Positions 1 to 10,603 of a stretch of DNA of 64,000 bases are shown here, in pieces. The notes under the pieces were generated by a model. That model was given only the letters and a program-made list of their open reading frames with translations, was not told the DNA's origin and searched no databases. This DNA comes from Asterella californica (lineage: Eukaryota > Streptophyta > Marchantiopsida > Marchantiales > Aytoniaceae): contig JAYKYS010000008.1 in NCBI GenBank assembly GCA_036924285.1, positions 15,609,001 through 15,673,000 on the forward strand, in the 5' to 3' direction. The position numbers and the translations under genes are program-made. Numbering within the stretch: the stretch's first letter is position 1; every line of letters begins with the position of its first letter.

Positions 1-252
1 CAACCCAGGTCTAGAATAGTTCCACCTGTATTTAGCAACCTAAGATTGACCAGAGACCTACAAAAGACTAGTTGGTTATTCAACCAACCCGTTCAACAGT
101 TATCAAATCCTCGGTGCTCATTAGTGGATAGTTTAACGAACTGGATCTGGAGACACAAATAAAGCATACAGGTCTCTAGGGAGGTTCACGTTCGGCAGTT
201 CATTGGTTAGAGATTAAGGAATCTGTTCCGAGATCTGCGGTAGAACGTTACA
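1..252 (+). repeat. 3' part of the 5' LTR (truncated by window edge)
   Basis: Matches 6184-6433 almost base for base. The visible differences are a CC insertion in the ATTCAACCAACC stretch near position 90 and a C/T change near 165. It ends in GAACGTTACA at 252, directly before the primer-binding site. Confidence 0.95.
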
Positions 253-254
253 GT

Positions 255-266
255 TGGTATTAGAGC
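255..266 (+). other. Primer-binding site (initiator tRNA-Met type)
   Basis: TGGTATTAGAGC lies two bases after the LTR end. It differs by one base from TGGTATCAGAGC, the usual plant retrotransposon site complementary to the 3' end of initiator tRNA-Met. Confidence 0.85.
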
Positions 267-302
267 AGGTTCAAGTTGAATCTTTGCTGAACACCATCGA
301 CA

Positions 303-3300
303 ATGGAAGCCGTGCCGACTGGGATGGACGAGATGCAGGCGTTTCTGAAGAAGTTGGAAGGCCGACTTGAGCAAGTGGAAGCTGAGAACAAGGTGCTTAA
401 GGCGGATTTAGCTCAAGCAAAAGCGACACAGGAGAAAGAAGCAGAGGTCCCTGTACTACAAACTGAGCAAGTCAAGGATTTAGCACTGCTGGGTGAAGGA
501 GCAGTTGATGCTACTCAAGCAGATAAGAATGAAGATGGGGCACAGAAGGCGCAAGAGAATGTTGCGGAAGGCAGCTCAGCCAAAGAAGGGCACAAGCGGA
601 AAGTGAAGTGGGCTGAACCAGCGACACCATCAGCCTTCAACGGTGAGAAAAGCTTTTCCAAGTTTGAGTTATGGGTTACTGAGATGGAGAATTACTTGGA
701 GAACTTCGATGAGCGCAGTTGGTTCACCTATGCTGTTAGTAGACTGGAAGGAGAGGCTAAGGAATGGTATGGAGGTCAACAGCGGATGAGGAGTTTGAAC
801 GGTACAACTCCTATGTCCACTTGGCCAGAGCTGAAGGATGAACTCAGAAGACATCTGGTACCGGTGGATGAAGCTACACAGTTTCGGCTGGAGCTCATTC
901 ATCTGAGACAGACAGGAAGTATCAGACAGTACCTCCAGCGATTTTCTGAGTTGGTTACTCGTTTGCACATGGTGGATCGCACCGACTTGCTGTTTCACTT
1001 GAAGAAAGGTCTGCAGGGTTTCTATGCTAGTGTGTTTGATAGCTGGGTTATGTTTCACAAGTCCGAGGACATGCAAGACTTGTTTGCATTTCTGCAAGCA
1101 GCAGAGAACACTAGGGAACGTAATTACACCGTGCAGCCCTCCAAGTTTCAGCGTGGAACAAGTGGTGGCGAGCCTAGTAGAGGATTTTGGCGCAATCCTC
1201 AAGGACAGATAACGTCCTCTCAGAGTAGAAATGGTAGAGGACGTGGTGGTGGAAGATTTGGTGCAGCGGGAAGGAGGTTTCCTCGTGGATCTCAACAGCA
1301 AGGAGTTTCTCGTGGTCCTACTCAGACACGACCTACTGGATCCTATGCATCCAATGCAGGATCCAACCAAGCTTCGACTTCAGGTGCTAGGAGCAGTGGA
1401 GCTAGCAGTGCTACACCTTCAAGGACGATCATCTGCTTTCGATGCGAACGGGACGGTCATATCGCTCGTGATTGTCCTCAACGTTCAACAACGAGCAACG
1501 TGCGTGGGTTGACAGCTGAAGAGACAACCAGTATTGAAGAACCAGTTGAGGCGACTACTGAAGCAGAGGTATGTGCTGGTGAGCATTTGGTAGAGCATGG
1601 GGATTTTCTGCCGTGGATTGAAGTGAAAATAGGAAACCACCGGTGCTGTTTGCTTATTGATACTGGAGCAGATGTGAATGTCTTGAATGAAAAACTAGTC
1701 AGGACCTTAGGGGTGACTAGAACCAAGATCATGAGCCCGTTGTTGGTAAGGTTTGTGCAAGGTAGCACAACCGTTACAGAAAAGCTCATGAGTGTTCCTG
1801 TTACTGTTGGAGGGGTAACTAGGAAGCACGAGTTTTTAGTTATGAGCTTAGGCGACACGATGGAAGGTATCTTGTCCTGGTCTTGGTTACAAGAGACCAA
1901 AGCCAAGCTAGATGTTCAAGAAGGGAACGTCATAGTCATGGATCGATGGGGCTTGGGTCAACCACATCCTTTGATCATCAAAGAGAGACCCAAGGAGCCA
2001 AACCATGCTGCTCATAAGTTCCAACGAGCCAAGGTGGCATTTCAGATCTACACGGCCAGACAGTTTGGAAAGCAGATCAAGTTGGTTGACGAAGCTTGGG
2101 TTGCAGTGATGTCTAAACCCAAGGTGGAGACGGATGAGGAAGAACGTGTTGCTGCTCTTCCTATACATCCTGATATGCAGGCATTAATTGAGAGGTATTC
2201 TCACCTAATGCCGGATCAATTACCAACAGGACTTCCTCCGAGGAGAGCCTTGGATCATGCTATTGATCTGGTTCCTGGGGCTACCCCTACTGTAGTGCCA
2301 TCAAGACGGATGTCGTTTGATGAGCTGACAGAGCTGAAGACTCAGTTGAAAGAGTTGGTAGCTCAGGGTATCTTACGACCTAGTATATCACCTTATGCTG
2401 CCCCGGTGTTGTTCGTGGCCAAGAAAGATGGTGGTATTCGCATGTGTGCGGACTATCGTGCACTCAATAAGGTTACTGTCAAGAACAAGTATCCTCTTCC
2501 TCTCATGGATGAAACCACCGATCGGTTGGCCACTGGAAGATACTTCACCAAGCTGGATCTACGTTCTGGATATCACCAGATCAGGATCAAAGAAGGAGAT
2601 GAAGAAAAGACAGCTGTAAGGACGAGGTATGGCTTGTTTGAGTATACAGTGCTGCCGTTTGGATTGTCCAATGCACCTGGTACTTTCTGCAGGCTAATGA
2701 ACGAGATCTTCAGAGATCTCTTGGATGAGAGTGTTATCGTGTACCTAGACGATATCATCATCTTCTCATCCACTTGGGATCAGCATCTAATAGATGTTGA
2801 AATGGTGTTTAAGCGCCTAGAAGAACATCAACTCTATCTCAAGAAGAGCAAGTGCTCTTTTGGACAAGAGAGTGTAGTGTTTCTAGGATGTTTGATCGAT
2901 GCGCAGGGCATTCATCCTAACAGGGCTAAGATTCGAGCCATTGTTGAATGGAAGAGACCTGAGAGTGTTCATGAGCTCAGATCTTTTCTTGGATTAGCCA
3001 CATATTTTCGGCGCTTTGTTTATCAGTTTGCGCATAAAGCCGCACCTTTGTTTGGCTTATTACGCAAGACTTCCAAGGTTGTTTGGAATCCAGCAGCTGA
3101 AAGAGCGTTTCAGGAGTTGAAACAAGCACTGACAGAGATGCCCGTGCTAGCTCTTCCAAAGATGGGAGAACCTTTCGAGGTTCACACAGATGCTTCTCAA
3201 TGGGCCATTGGAGGAGTGTTGATGCAAGGAAAGCATCCGGTGGCTTACGAAAGTCACAAGTTCTCAGAGACTGAGGCAAAATGGCCTGCTCATGAACAGG

Positions 3301-5084
3301 AGATGTTCGCAGTTATCCATTGTTTGAAGCGTTGGGAGCATTATTTGTTACCAAGCAAAGTTACTGTTGTAACGGACTGTGAGGGTAATACATACTTTCA
3401 GAGTAAACCTCGTTTGTCACGTAAACAACAGAGGTGGCAAGTGGAGCTTGCACGTTTTGATATCGAATGGCGGTATCAAAAAGGGAAGGAAAATATTCCA
3501 GCGGATTTGTTAAGCAGACGTGTCCAGGCGTTAACAACCCAGGACACAAGTGAAGAGCTTTTGGATCGAATCAGACAAGCATTGCTTGATGATCCTCAGG
3601 CTCAACGTTGGACCAGCCAACAAGGGAGAGATCCATTGGTACGTAATCTCTCATTTCGCACTGGCCTTTGGTTTTATAAGCAAACCAAGGTCTATGTTCC
3701 AGCTGGCGCTCTAAGGACACTAGTCATGCAAGAATGTCATGATTGTGAACTAGCTGGACATGGAGGACAGAATAGAACGTTACAACGACTTAAAGAGCAG
3801 TTTTATTGGCCAACCATGTTGGAGGATGTAATCAAGTACGTGCAGACTTGCTTGACATGTCAGCAACAACGAACTGAGCGGAGGAGACCTGCAGGGTTGC
3901 TGAGGCCATTGCCAATACCTGATGGGCCTTGGGAGAGCATAAGTATGGACTTATGCACAGGTTTACCCGAATCAGGAGGTTTTGATGCTCTGTTAGTTGT
4001 TATAGATCGTTTCAGTAAGCAAGCTCACCTCATCCCTTGTAGGAAAGCAGTGACGTCAAGAGGTGCCGCTGAACTGTTTATACGATATGTTTTTAAGTAT
4101 CATGGGATGCCTAAAGACATTGTTTCAGATCTGGATAGGAGGTTTGTAGCTGATTTTTGGAAGGGTTTGTTTCGAAGGCTCGGAACTACCCTCAAGTTCA
4201 GTTCCTCTTATCATCCTGAAACTGATGGTCAGACGGAAAGGACGATCCAGATAGTAGAACAAGGGTTGAGAAACTATATCATGCGAGATCAGAGTGATTG
4301 GAGCGAGCACTTGGACTTGGTGAAGTTTACATATAACAACACCAAGCACTCGAGTACAGGATTTAAACCATTTGAAGTGGTTTATCGGGGCTCTCATGCA
4401 CCTTGGACTCCTATAGCTCTGGCTACCAAGGGGCATGAAAACACAGGAAGGTCAAACCAGGATCCTCCAGATCTAGAGACTTTCATACGTGTTCAAGGTA
4501 CTGTGTTTCAAGAAGCCAAGAAACACATGGAGAAGGCACAACAACGGTATGCCAAGTATGCAAACCGTGGTAGGCAAGACGTACAGTTCGAAGAAGGGCA
4601 GAGGGTCTGGTTGAGAACCAAGAACTTCAGAATCCCAGCAGGGGTGGATTTAGCCAAGAAGCTTCTTCCAAAGTGGGCAGGACCATTCCTGATCGAGAAG
4701 AAGTTAGGTCATGTGACCTATAAGTTACATTTTCCAGCTAGCATGAAACATTATCACCCCATCATTCATGTTTCTAACTTGAAAATGTTTCGTGAAGAAC
4801 TAGAATCGTTGCCAGGAAGATATCAGAAATGGCATCCAGTGTTAGAAGCATTACCAAGAGCTGATGATCTTGAGTTGATTGAGATAGTAGATCATCGAGC
4901 ATCACCAAATCCAGATGGAGCTGGAGAACCCGTCACTCAATACCTATGTCGTTGGACAGGTAGAGTCCCGGGATTGGTAAGTGAAGCTTGGGAGTACCTA
5001 GATGATCTAGCATTGTACAAGTTTCAAGAACCACTGCGTAGATATTTTGTGAGACGACAATCTGCAGTGGTTTCTTCCAGCTAA
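303..5084 (+). CDS. Gag-Pol polyprotein of chromodomain Ty3/gypsy element
   Basis: One 1593-residue frame, start ATG at 303, encodes all retrotransposition functions. Domains in order: a lysine/glutamate-rich coiled coil (about 10-60); a gag capsid-like domain (about 110-260); an RG-rich stretch; a CCHC knuckle CFRCERDGHIARDC at 378-391; aspartic protease DTGAD at 453-457; reverse transcriptase with YLDD at 814-817; RNase H with its first Asp at 963; integrase zinc site H1146, H1153, C1183, C1186; integrase catalytic D1216, D1276, E1312 (spacing D-59-D-35-E); and a C-terminal chromodomain-like segment from about 1522 to 1585 (VDHR, then LCRWTG, then WEYLDDL). The order integrase-chromodomain is that of chromoviruses, whose chromodomain is thought to guide insertion to heterochromatin. 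No stop or frameshift is present and all catalytic residues are kept. Confidence 0.95.
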   Translation: MEAVPTGMDEMQAFLKKLEGRLEQVEAENKVLKADLAQAKATQEKEAEVPVLQTEQVKDLALLGEGAVDATQADKNEDGAQKAQENVAEGSSAKEGHKRKVKWAEPATPSAFNGEKSFSKFELWVTEMENYLENFDERSWFTYAVSRLEGEAKEWYGGQQRMRSLNGTTPMSTWPELKDELRRHLVPVDEATQFRLELIHLRQTGSIRQYLQRFSELVTRLHMVDRTDLLFHLKKGLQGFYASVFDSWVMFHKSEDMQDLFAFLQAAENTRERNYTVQPSKFQRGTSGGEPSRGFWRNPQGQITSSQSRNGRGRGGGRFGAAGRRFPRGSQQQGVSRGPTQTRPTGSYASNAGSNQASTSGARSSGASSATPSRTIICFRCERDGHIARDCPQRSTTSNVRGLTAEETTSIEEPVEATTEAEVCAGEHLVEHGDFLPWIEVKIGNHRCCLLIDTGADVNVLNEKLVRTLGVTRTKIMSPLLVRFVQGSTTVTEKLMSVPVTVGGVTRKHEFLVMSLGDTMEGILSWSWLQETKAKLDVQEGNVIVMDRWGLGQPHPLIIKERPKEPNHAAHKFQRAKVAFQIYTARQFGKQIKLVDEAWVAVMSKPKVETDEEERVAALPIHPDMQALIERYSHLMPDQLPTGLPPRRALDHAIDLVPGATPTVVPSRRMSFDELTELKTQLKELVAQGILRPSISPYAAPVLFVAKKDGGIRMCADYRALNKVTVKNKYPLPLMDETTDRLATGRYFTKLDLRSGYHQIRIKEGDEEKTAVRTRYGLFEYTVLPFGLSNAPGTFCRLMNEIFRDLLDESVIVYLDDIIIFSSTWDQHLIDVEMVFKRLEEHQLYLKKSKCSFGQESVVFLGCLIDAQGIHPNRAKIRAIVEWKRPESVHELRSFLGLATYFRRFVYQFAHKAAPLFGLLRKTSKVVWNPAAERAFQELKQALTEMPVLALPKMGEPFEVHTDASQWAIGGVLMQGKHPVAYESHKFSETEAKWPAHEQEMFAVIHCLKRWEHYLLPSKVTVVTDCEGNTYFQSKPRLSRKQQRWQVELARFDIEWRYQKGKENIPADLLSRRVQALTTQDTSEELLDRIRQALLDDPQAQRWTSQQGRDPLVRNLSFRTGLWFYKQTKVYVPAGALRTLVMQECHDCELAGHGGQNRTLQRLKEQFYWPTMLEDVIKYVQTCLTCQQQRTERRRPAGLLRPLPIPDGPWESISMDLCTGLPESGGFDALLVVIDRFSKQAHLIPCRKAVTSRGAAELFIRYVFKYHGMPKDIVSDLDRRFVADFWKGLFRRLGTTLKFSSSYHPETDGQTERTIQIVEQGLRNYIMRDQSDWSEHLDLVKFTYNNTKHSSTGFKPFEVVYRGSHAPWTPIALATKGHENTGRSNQDPPDLETFIRVQGTVFQEAKKHMEKAQQRYAKYANRGRQDVQFEEGQRVWLRTKNFRIPAGVDLAKKLLPKWAGPFLIEKKLGHVTYKLHFPASMKHYHPIIHVSNLKMFREELESLPGRYQKWHPVLEALPRADDLELIEIVDHRASPNPDGAGEPVTQYLCRWTGRVPGLVSEAWEYLDDLALYKFQEPLRRYFVRRQSAVVSSS

Positions 5085-5486
5085 GCGGTGGATTGAATCG
5101 AGTCCGAAGAGTCATGCCTAAGGGCCCTTCAAGGACACTGGAACCGAGTAGATCTGGCCAATCTGCTCGTCTAAAGGTGGAGTTGTGGTCTGCTGACTTC
5201 TTATGACTGTCGGATGTCAATCAGGTTTAGGCTGACGCTACTATGGTGTATCATAGTAAGGAGGTGGATAAAAAGAAACTGACGAGTTCACCACCTGGAA
5301 GCTAGGGTTCTGTCTCACCCGAAAGCTTCAACGGATGCTCGGTAATGGAGCATAGCCTTGAGAAAGGGCTAAATCTTACCCTGGATGGGGTACTGTTCCT
5401 CTGGATTTGAGGAAGTGTTGTTTCTAATGTGGTATTGTAGATACCGCAGTTCAGTGGAAGAACTGCGTTTAGCTGGTTGGGGCGAT
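5085..5486 (+). other. 3' untranslated region and polypurine tract of the gypsy element
   Basis: This 402-base spacer holds no convincing gene. It ends with GGTTGGGGCGAT at 5475-5486, directly before the TGTAACA start of the 3' LTR, as expected of the polypurine tract that primes plus-strand synthesis. Confidence 0.75.
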
Positions 5487-6433
5487 TGTAACACCTTTTG
5501 CTTTTTCCCCAAACCAGATGGCATTCGGGCAGTGATTAATCAAAAGTGGCAGCTGCATGGCACAAGGCAGGCTCAAGAGACTAGATAAAAGAGTGTCGTG
5601 AACCCTAAAGGAGGCCATTCTCAGTTTTTCAGTTTTGGAGAGAGAGCTCTTGGTGGTGAAGGAGGAGACTGTATTTTTCAGTGTAGTGTACATTGCCTTT
5701 GAGGTCAGAAATCAGGAGCTAGAACTGATGCACATCAAGCTCCTTGGAGAGCAGATTTGAAGAGGGACCTTGAGAGCAGACTTGGGGTGTTGATTAGATC
5801 GCTGACTTGGGGTCTGATCTGTTGAGCAACAGAAATCAGGGCGTTCAGAGTGAAAGTAGGTTCTCGGGTGAAGTCTTAGTCACAGCAGAGTTGCTGAGTA
5901 GTGAAAGATTGCCGGTCCAAGAGCGCTGCGTGACATTGTCAGCAAGTAATGCCATGTAATGTATATGAGTCCGTGACTTTCTCCATTCTGATAAGTAGGC
6001 TTGAGTTGTGTGCTAAAACTGAGTTGGGCGCATCTGGTGTCGTGTTGACTTCATTTCGGTGTAATTGCTTTGCCTTCCTACTTCCTAGCATCTACTAGGT
6101 CTCCTAGTCTTGGCGGTTGCTCCTTGTGGGTCCTGGCGTTCCGACTTGATCACCAGTAGCGGAAGCGCTGCCCAAATTTTATGCAACCCAGGTCTAGAAT
6201 AGTTCCACCTGTATTTAGCAACCTAAGATTGACCAGAGACCTACAAAAGACTAGTTGGTTATTCAAAACCCGTTCAACAGTTATCAAATCCTCGGTGCTC
6301 ATTAGTGGATAGTTTAACGAACTGGATCTGGAGACACAAATAAAGTATACAGGTCTCTAGGGAGGTTCACGTTCGGCAGTTCATTGGTTAGAGATTAAGG
6401 AATCTGTTCCGAGATCTGCGGTAGAACGTTACA
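5487..6433 (+). repeat. 3' LTR of the chromodomain gypsy element
   Basis: A 947-base LTR bounded by TGTAACACC and GAACGTTACA. Its last 250 bases match the window's first 252. Ordinary TG...CA termini are present. Confidence 0.92.
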
Positions 6434-9400
6434 CCATCCTCATGCATATTTCACCTGATCTCTGTCCACTTCATGTATTTGAGTGTCATTGTTTTTATAT
6501 GTGTTTTATTTTATAGTCTAAATCAATCAGGTGTAGTTTTGGGTGGCTCTATTGAAACTTAAATATTCAACATATCTCTCTAAGTCATTTTGAAAATCAG
6601 AGATAATTATTTCTCTGCTTCTCTTCTTGAACGATTGTCAGAGATAATTATTTCTCCTAAGCTAGAGAGTTATCTTATTAATTCCTCTAAGCTAGAGGGT
6701 TACTTTAACTTCTCGTCATATAGAGCGATGCAGGATTCGAACCAAAATCAAACTGTCTCCAAACTGAAGCAGAAAAAACTATATTTTATTATAGGTTCAT
6801 ATTACTAAGATTAAAATAGTAAAAAAGTCTTGTACTCATAGTTGTCAAGGACCTTCTTATTTCTTTTTATTAACATTAAATCCCTATCATAGCCAATTAC
6901 TGTCCAAGAATTTTTTCCCATTTTTTATGTTTATCCTCTTCCTTCTGTTTGTCCAAAGTACACTTTTGGATGCATATTTCTCGTAGCCTTCGTTGTTAAT
7001 GGACTCGTCAATTCGTGTGACGCCGGGAGGTCTAATCCTCGCAACACGCACAAAAGAAGGACCGGACGCATCTCAGTCATCTGTCGGGACTTCCACTTGA
7101 GAGTTTGGCAACTCTGCAGTTCCGGGAATACGATGAATAGTTTTGTCTTAAACCACAAGTGCGGGTATAAAAGACCCACCCTTGCACGCGTCGTCCTTTT
7201 TGTCACTGTAGCGACCCCATCTCCAGCAGCTGGAGTGTGGAAGCCTTAGTTCCCGACGGAGTGTGATAGGATTCCGGCACGTGAATATGGTGAGGTCAGA
7301 TGCGTGGACTGTCTCCGCCTCGGCTCTGAATGCACTCGATTATCGTCTACCGATGGTAGACTATGACGGCTGGTTTGAGATGACTACTCGCGAACGATGG
7401 CGGCAGCGATGTTGTCGTTTGCGATGACTTGTGTTTACTCTTTGGCTACTCTCTAGCGATGGTGACAGCGAATATTGTTCTCGTTCCGCTGGTTTTGTCA
7501 TATTGTATTTCATCTAATTTCCATAGCTTTTTTGCATCAACGTTTTTTAGCACTTGGCTCGATTTGGCTGAGATTTTCTGTACCGAAATGGTTGTGGCTG
7601 TGTGGATCGGTTGCTTTTTGGTTCACATGTCTTGAGGATGACATTGCATGATAGTGAAACGTGTCAAATCAGCAATGTGTGCGTGTGTACTTCAGTGGTC
7701 TTTGTCGTCAAATTTGGATATAAAATGATGGGTCGAGGGTTTGTAAGGCATTATATCTTAGTAGATGATTCGTGAGAGTTTCTTGGTGGTCTGCATGGAG
7801 GAGTGAAGAACTACGGGAGTATGATTATGAATGGAGGTCTGATGCCGACTCTAGATCTTCCTTTCTCAAATCCGTTTCACATCAAGCTTCATTCGCATCC
7901 ACCGCGACCATTTTTGACAGTGATTAGTTGCATATTTTGACGATAAATTCATGAGGAGGGTGATGGACTTACAGCTTCTGGTGATCCTTCCGATTGTTAC
8001 ATACAGAGAGATTTGAGATCTGACGGTGTACATTTTGTTGTGACAAAGAATGAATCTCAACTATCCAGCGAATGTTCTTTTCAACGTCTGGATCGATATT
8101 CGGTGTGACTGCAGACCAATGATCAATCATGAGGCATGGATCGTGAGGAACTTTGAGGAAGAATATTTCAACCGAGTGATAGCTTCACCGTTTTCTTTTG
8201 TTATATCTTTCATTGTAGATGTTTTCAGGTTGTAATATTGACTTTGTATTAATCTGCGACTCAATTGTTCCATTCTGGTTGAACGCTTCTGTGTAGTTAT
8301 TGTCTGCAAAGAATCTTATGACATGTCTTAGAGATTTCTGGTTTCTTCTAGTCGTATTGGTGTCTAGTGTTTCCTTGGGTGTTATAAGTCGTTCTAATGA
8401 TAAAAGTTGAGGGAAGGAAAGACAAACCAAAAGCTCTTTTTGCTCTCATTGGTCTACTTTTGGATCAATGACGTTATAGCTGATCCTCACGACTTTTTAG
8501 TGGTTTCGGAAAGAGCTTCAGAGATCCATTCACGCAAAGAAAGATATGGTTGAAAAGCACTCGACCACGGCTACAATCTTGGCTGAAGAATCGATCGATT
8601 TCATGAAATATTGAGAGCGTTATCATCAATTGAGTGGAGGGGGATGTATTCTTATCCACTACTATGTTTTAGGTCGTTTCGAGAGATTTGTGAGACGTTT
8701 TTAATAGCTGTCAATTGGGTTGAAGAGTTGACTATGAGCTGGTCGTTTCGATATCAATTTCAGCTGATTCTTGATTGGTTTGTATTGTGAACTGATCGAT
8801 TGAAGTTGGGAAGTGCATACGCGATGAGACGAATATTGCAAATTGTGAAAGTCATGAGAGATTGGCTGTTTCTCGAGTTATGGGTTGAATTTCTTAGTGA
8901 AATTTTCCAAGATTGAGTGATTCCTTATTAGTAAGATATTTGAGAAGTTTCATCTTGATTGGTCGAATAGGTTGTTAAGGGTCTTGGATCAAATATACCT
9001 GGGTCTGTAAAGCTCTTAAGTTACCACAGATTGCGATTTGATCCATATCTGAGAGTTGATTTGAGGTTTCGACCTGAAAATTATTCAAGGTAAGAGTGAT
9101 GGTCCAATAAAGCTTCTTGTGAAGTTTGATCATCATTCGTCAACCGATTTGAGAGAACTGAGGTCTCAAAGTTCAGAAAAGCTTTTGTTATTAGCAGGTC
9201 TGAGTTTCTGATCATATCTATTGTCATCTTTTGATTCATTTCGAGCAATTGCTGAGGAGTTTGTTGCTAAAACTACCATGCTTGCATACAACCCGACATT
9301 GTGAAGGTGTGAGACTAATTTCAGCTCTTTGCGGTGAAAGAGAACAGAGTCACGATGAGTCATAACCTGCTGATTGGATTTTCGGAGCTGCCAGGTACTA

Positions 9401-10255
9401 CCGTCATTGGTGCTATGTTGAGATATGAGTAGTGCTTTGAAGCACGCATGCTTTACCTTGCTGGAATGCTTAATAGATCAAGGTGTACATCAAGTTGTAT
9501 GAGGACTCTATCAAGTTTGATTGAGTGATCTTGGAGCATCTTTAAGTTGTAATAGATTGACTTGTGATGGTCGGATTGATGGGTAGCTACCATCGCTAGA
9601 AAGCTATTAAGTCATGCTTCTAGTGATATAGAGCTACTTTCAAGTCATGATACAGAGTTGAGTATTTCATATAGAAGGATCTGTTTGTAACACAATTTTC
9701 TACAACTTATACATAGTCTTTGGATCGTAGCAAGCTTTAACCTTGAATTGAAAGTGTATAAGATCACTTGTGCTAGAAGAATAGATAGAGAATATTTGGG
9801 TTGAAAGATCAAGGTTTAGAGCCAACTTGTTCAAGCCACATACCTCTACACAACCATATATCTAGTGTATTCATAGATAGAAAAACACATTATACGATAA
9901 CGTGTGATCTAGTGGACATCGAAGCTTGAGAAGACCACGTCTAATGGATAGATGAAACTACCTTTAAGAGAGTGAAAATCTCCAACAACTTTGACAATCT
10001 CACGAATTCATAGATCGGTAAGTCACTCCTACTAGACATTGGTCATGTATGGAGAGAGAGTTTGGGTCCGAGATTCTCTACTTGTTCAGTCAATTGAGAA
10101 TCAAAGATCATGTCATATAAGATATGAGAATCTACAACAGATGTCGAGATCGTGAGGACATCATCTTGTTCTTAAACACGCAATGACCCAATATCCTCTA
10201 GTTGAGAAATGTTCTAAACACAACAATACATATACAAGACTAACATCAAAATACA
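6434..10255. other. AT-rich intergenic stretch without a recognisable gene
   Basis: Only short chance-length open frames on both strands and no family motif that I can see. A somewhat GC-richer patch at about 6950-7430 contains TATAAAAG near 7164, but no coding frame follows it convincingly. From 7860 to 10250 the sequence has repeated short words (GATTGA, CTTGAG) without clear periodicity. Confidence 0.6.
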
Positions 10256-10603
10256 TTATATAAAAAACTCAAAATATTTCATTGCATAGTCTAAATTCAA
10301 GGAGTACCTCATGGCATTGTCAACTCCAAGAGCCTTGAGAATTACTAGATCCACGTAAAAGTCAATATCATCAGTCACGACAATATCTCTCTCTGGATCA
10401 TCCTCCTATGAAATTACATCTGGCTCTCTCAATCTGACCTTAGCTTCTCGTGCCAGCTGGTCTATACAGACGGCTGCAGTTGAAAACAGAAAATGAAACA
10501 CTGCGGTGTGACCAGCAGCCGATCCTAGAAGCCGCATAGTTTGCACATAGTGCAGCAATAATGATTCCGACACCCTCACTTTACCCCTAGGACCTCCAGA
10601 CAT
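10256..10603 (-). pseudogene. Unrecognised coding remnant with one in-frame stop
   Basis: Read on the reverse strand from ATG at 10603, an open frame runs to a TAG at 10406-10408 and continues in the same frame to TAA at 10256-10258, giving about 115 codons in all. The second half is acidic then hydrophobic (EDDPERDIVVTDDIDFYVDL), which looks like real protein rather than noise. I do not recognise the family. A candidate acceptor (CTTACCTAG) lies just upstream of the start on this strand, so this may be a terminal exon. Alternatively it is fortuitous. Confidence 0.3.

Larger units (their letters stand above)
1..6433 (+). mobile_element. Ty3/gypsy chromodomain LTR retrotransposon, 5' end off-window
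   Basis: The first 252 bases recur at 6184-6433 with one substitution and one 2-base length difference, so they are the end of the 5' LTR and the whole 3' LTR is 5487-6433. Between them lie a primer site, one uninterrupted gag-pol frame and a purine-rich tract directly before the 3' LTR. The LTR starts TGTAACA and ends CGTTACA. Near-identity of the LTR ends and an open gag-pol frame indicate a recent, possibly still competent insertion. The five bases after the 3' LTR are CCATC; the matching 5' flank is outside the window. Confidence 0.95.

Noticed and set aside
669..4436. Reverse-strand frames within the first gypsy element
   Set aside because: Antisense shadows of the intact gag-pol frame.
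7160..7180. TATAAAAG promoter
   Set aside because: A lone TATA-like word with no gene or LTR edge downstream that I could support.
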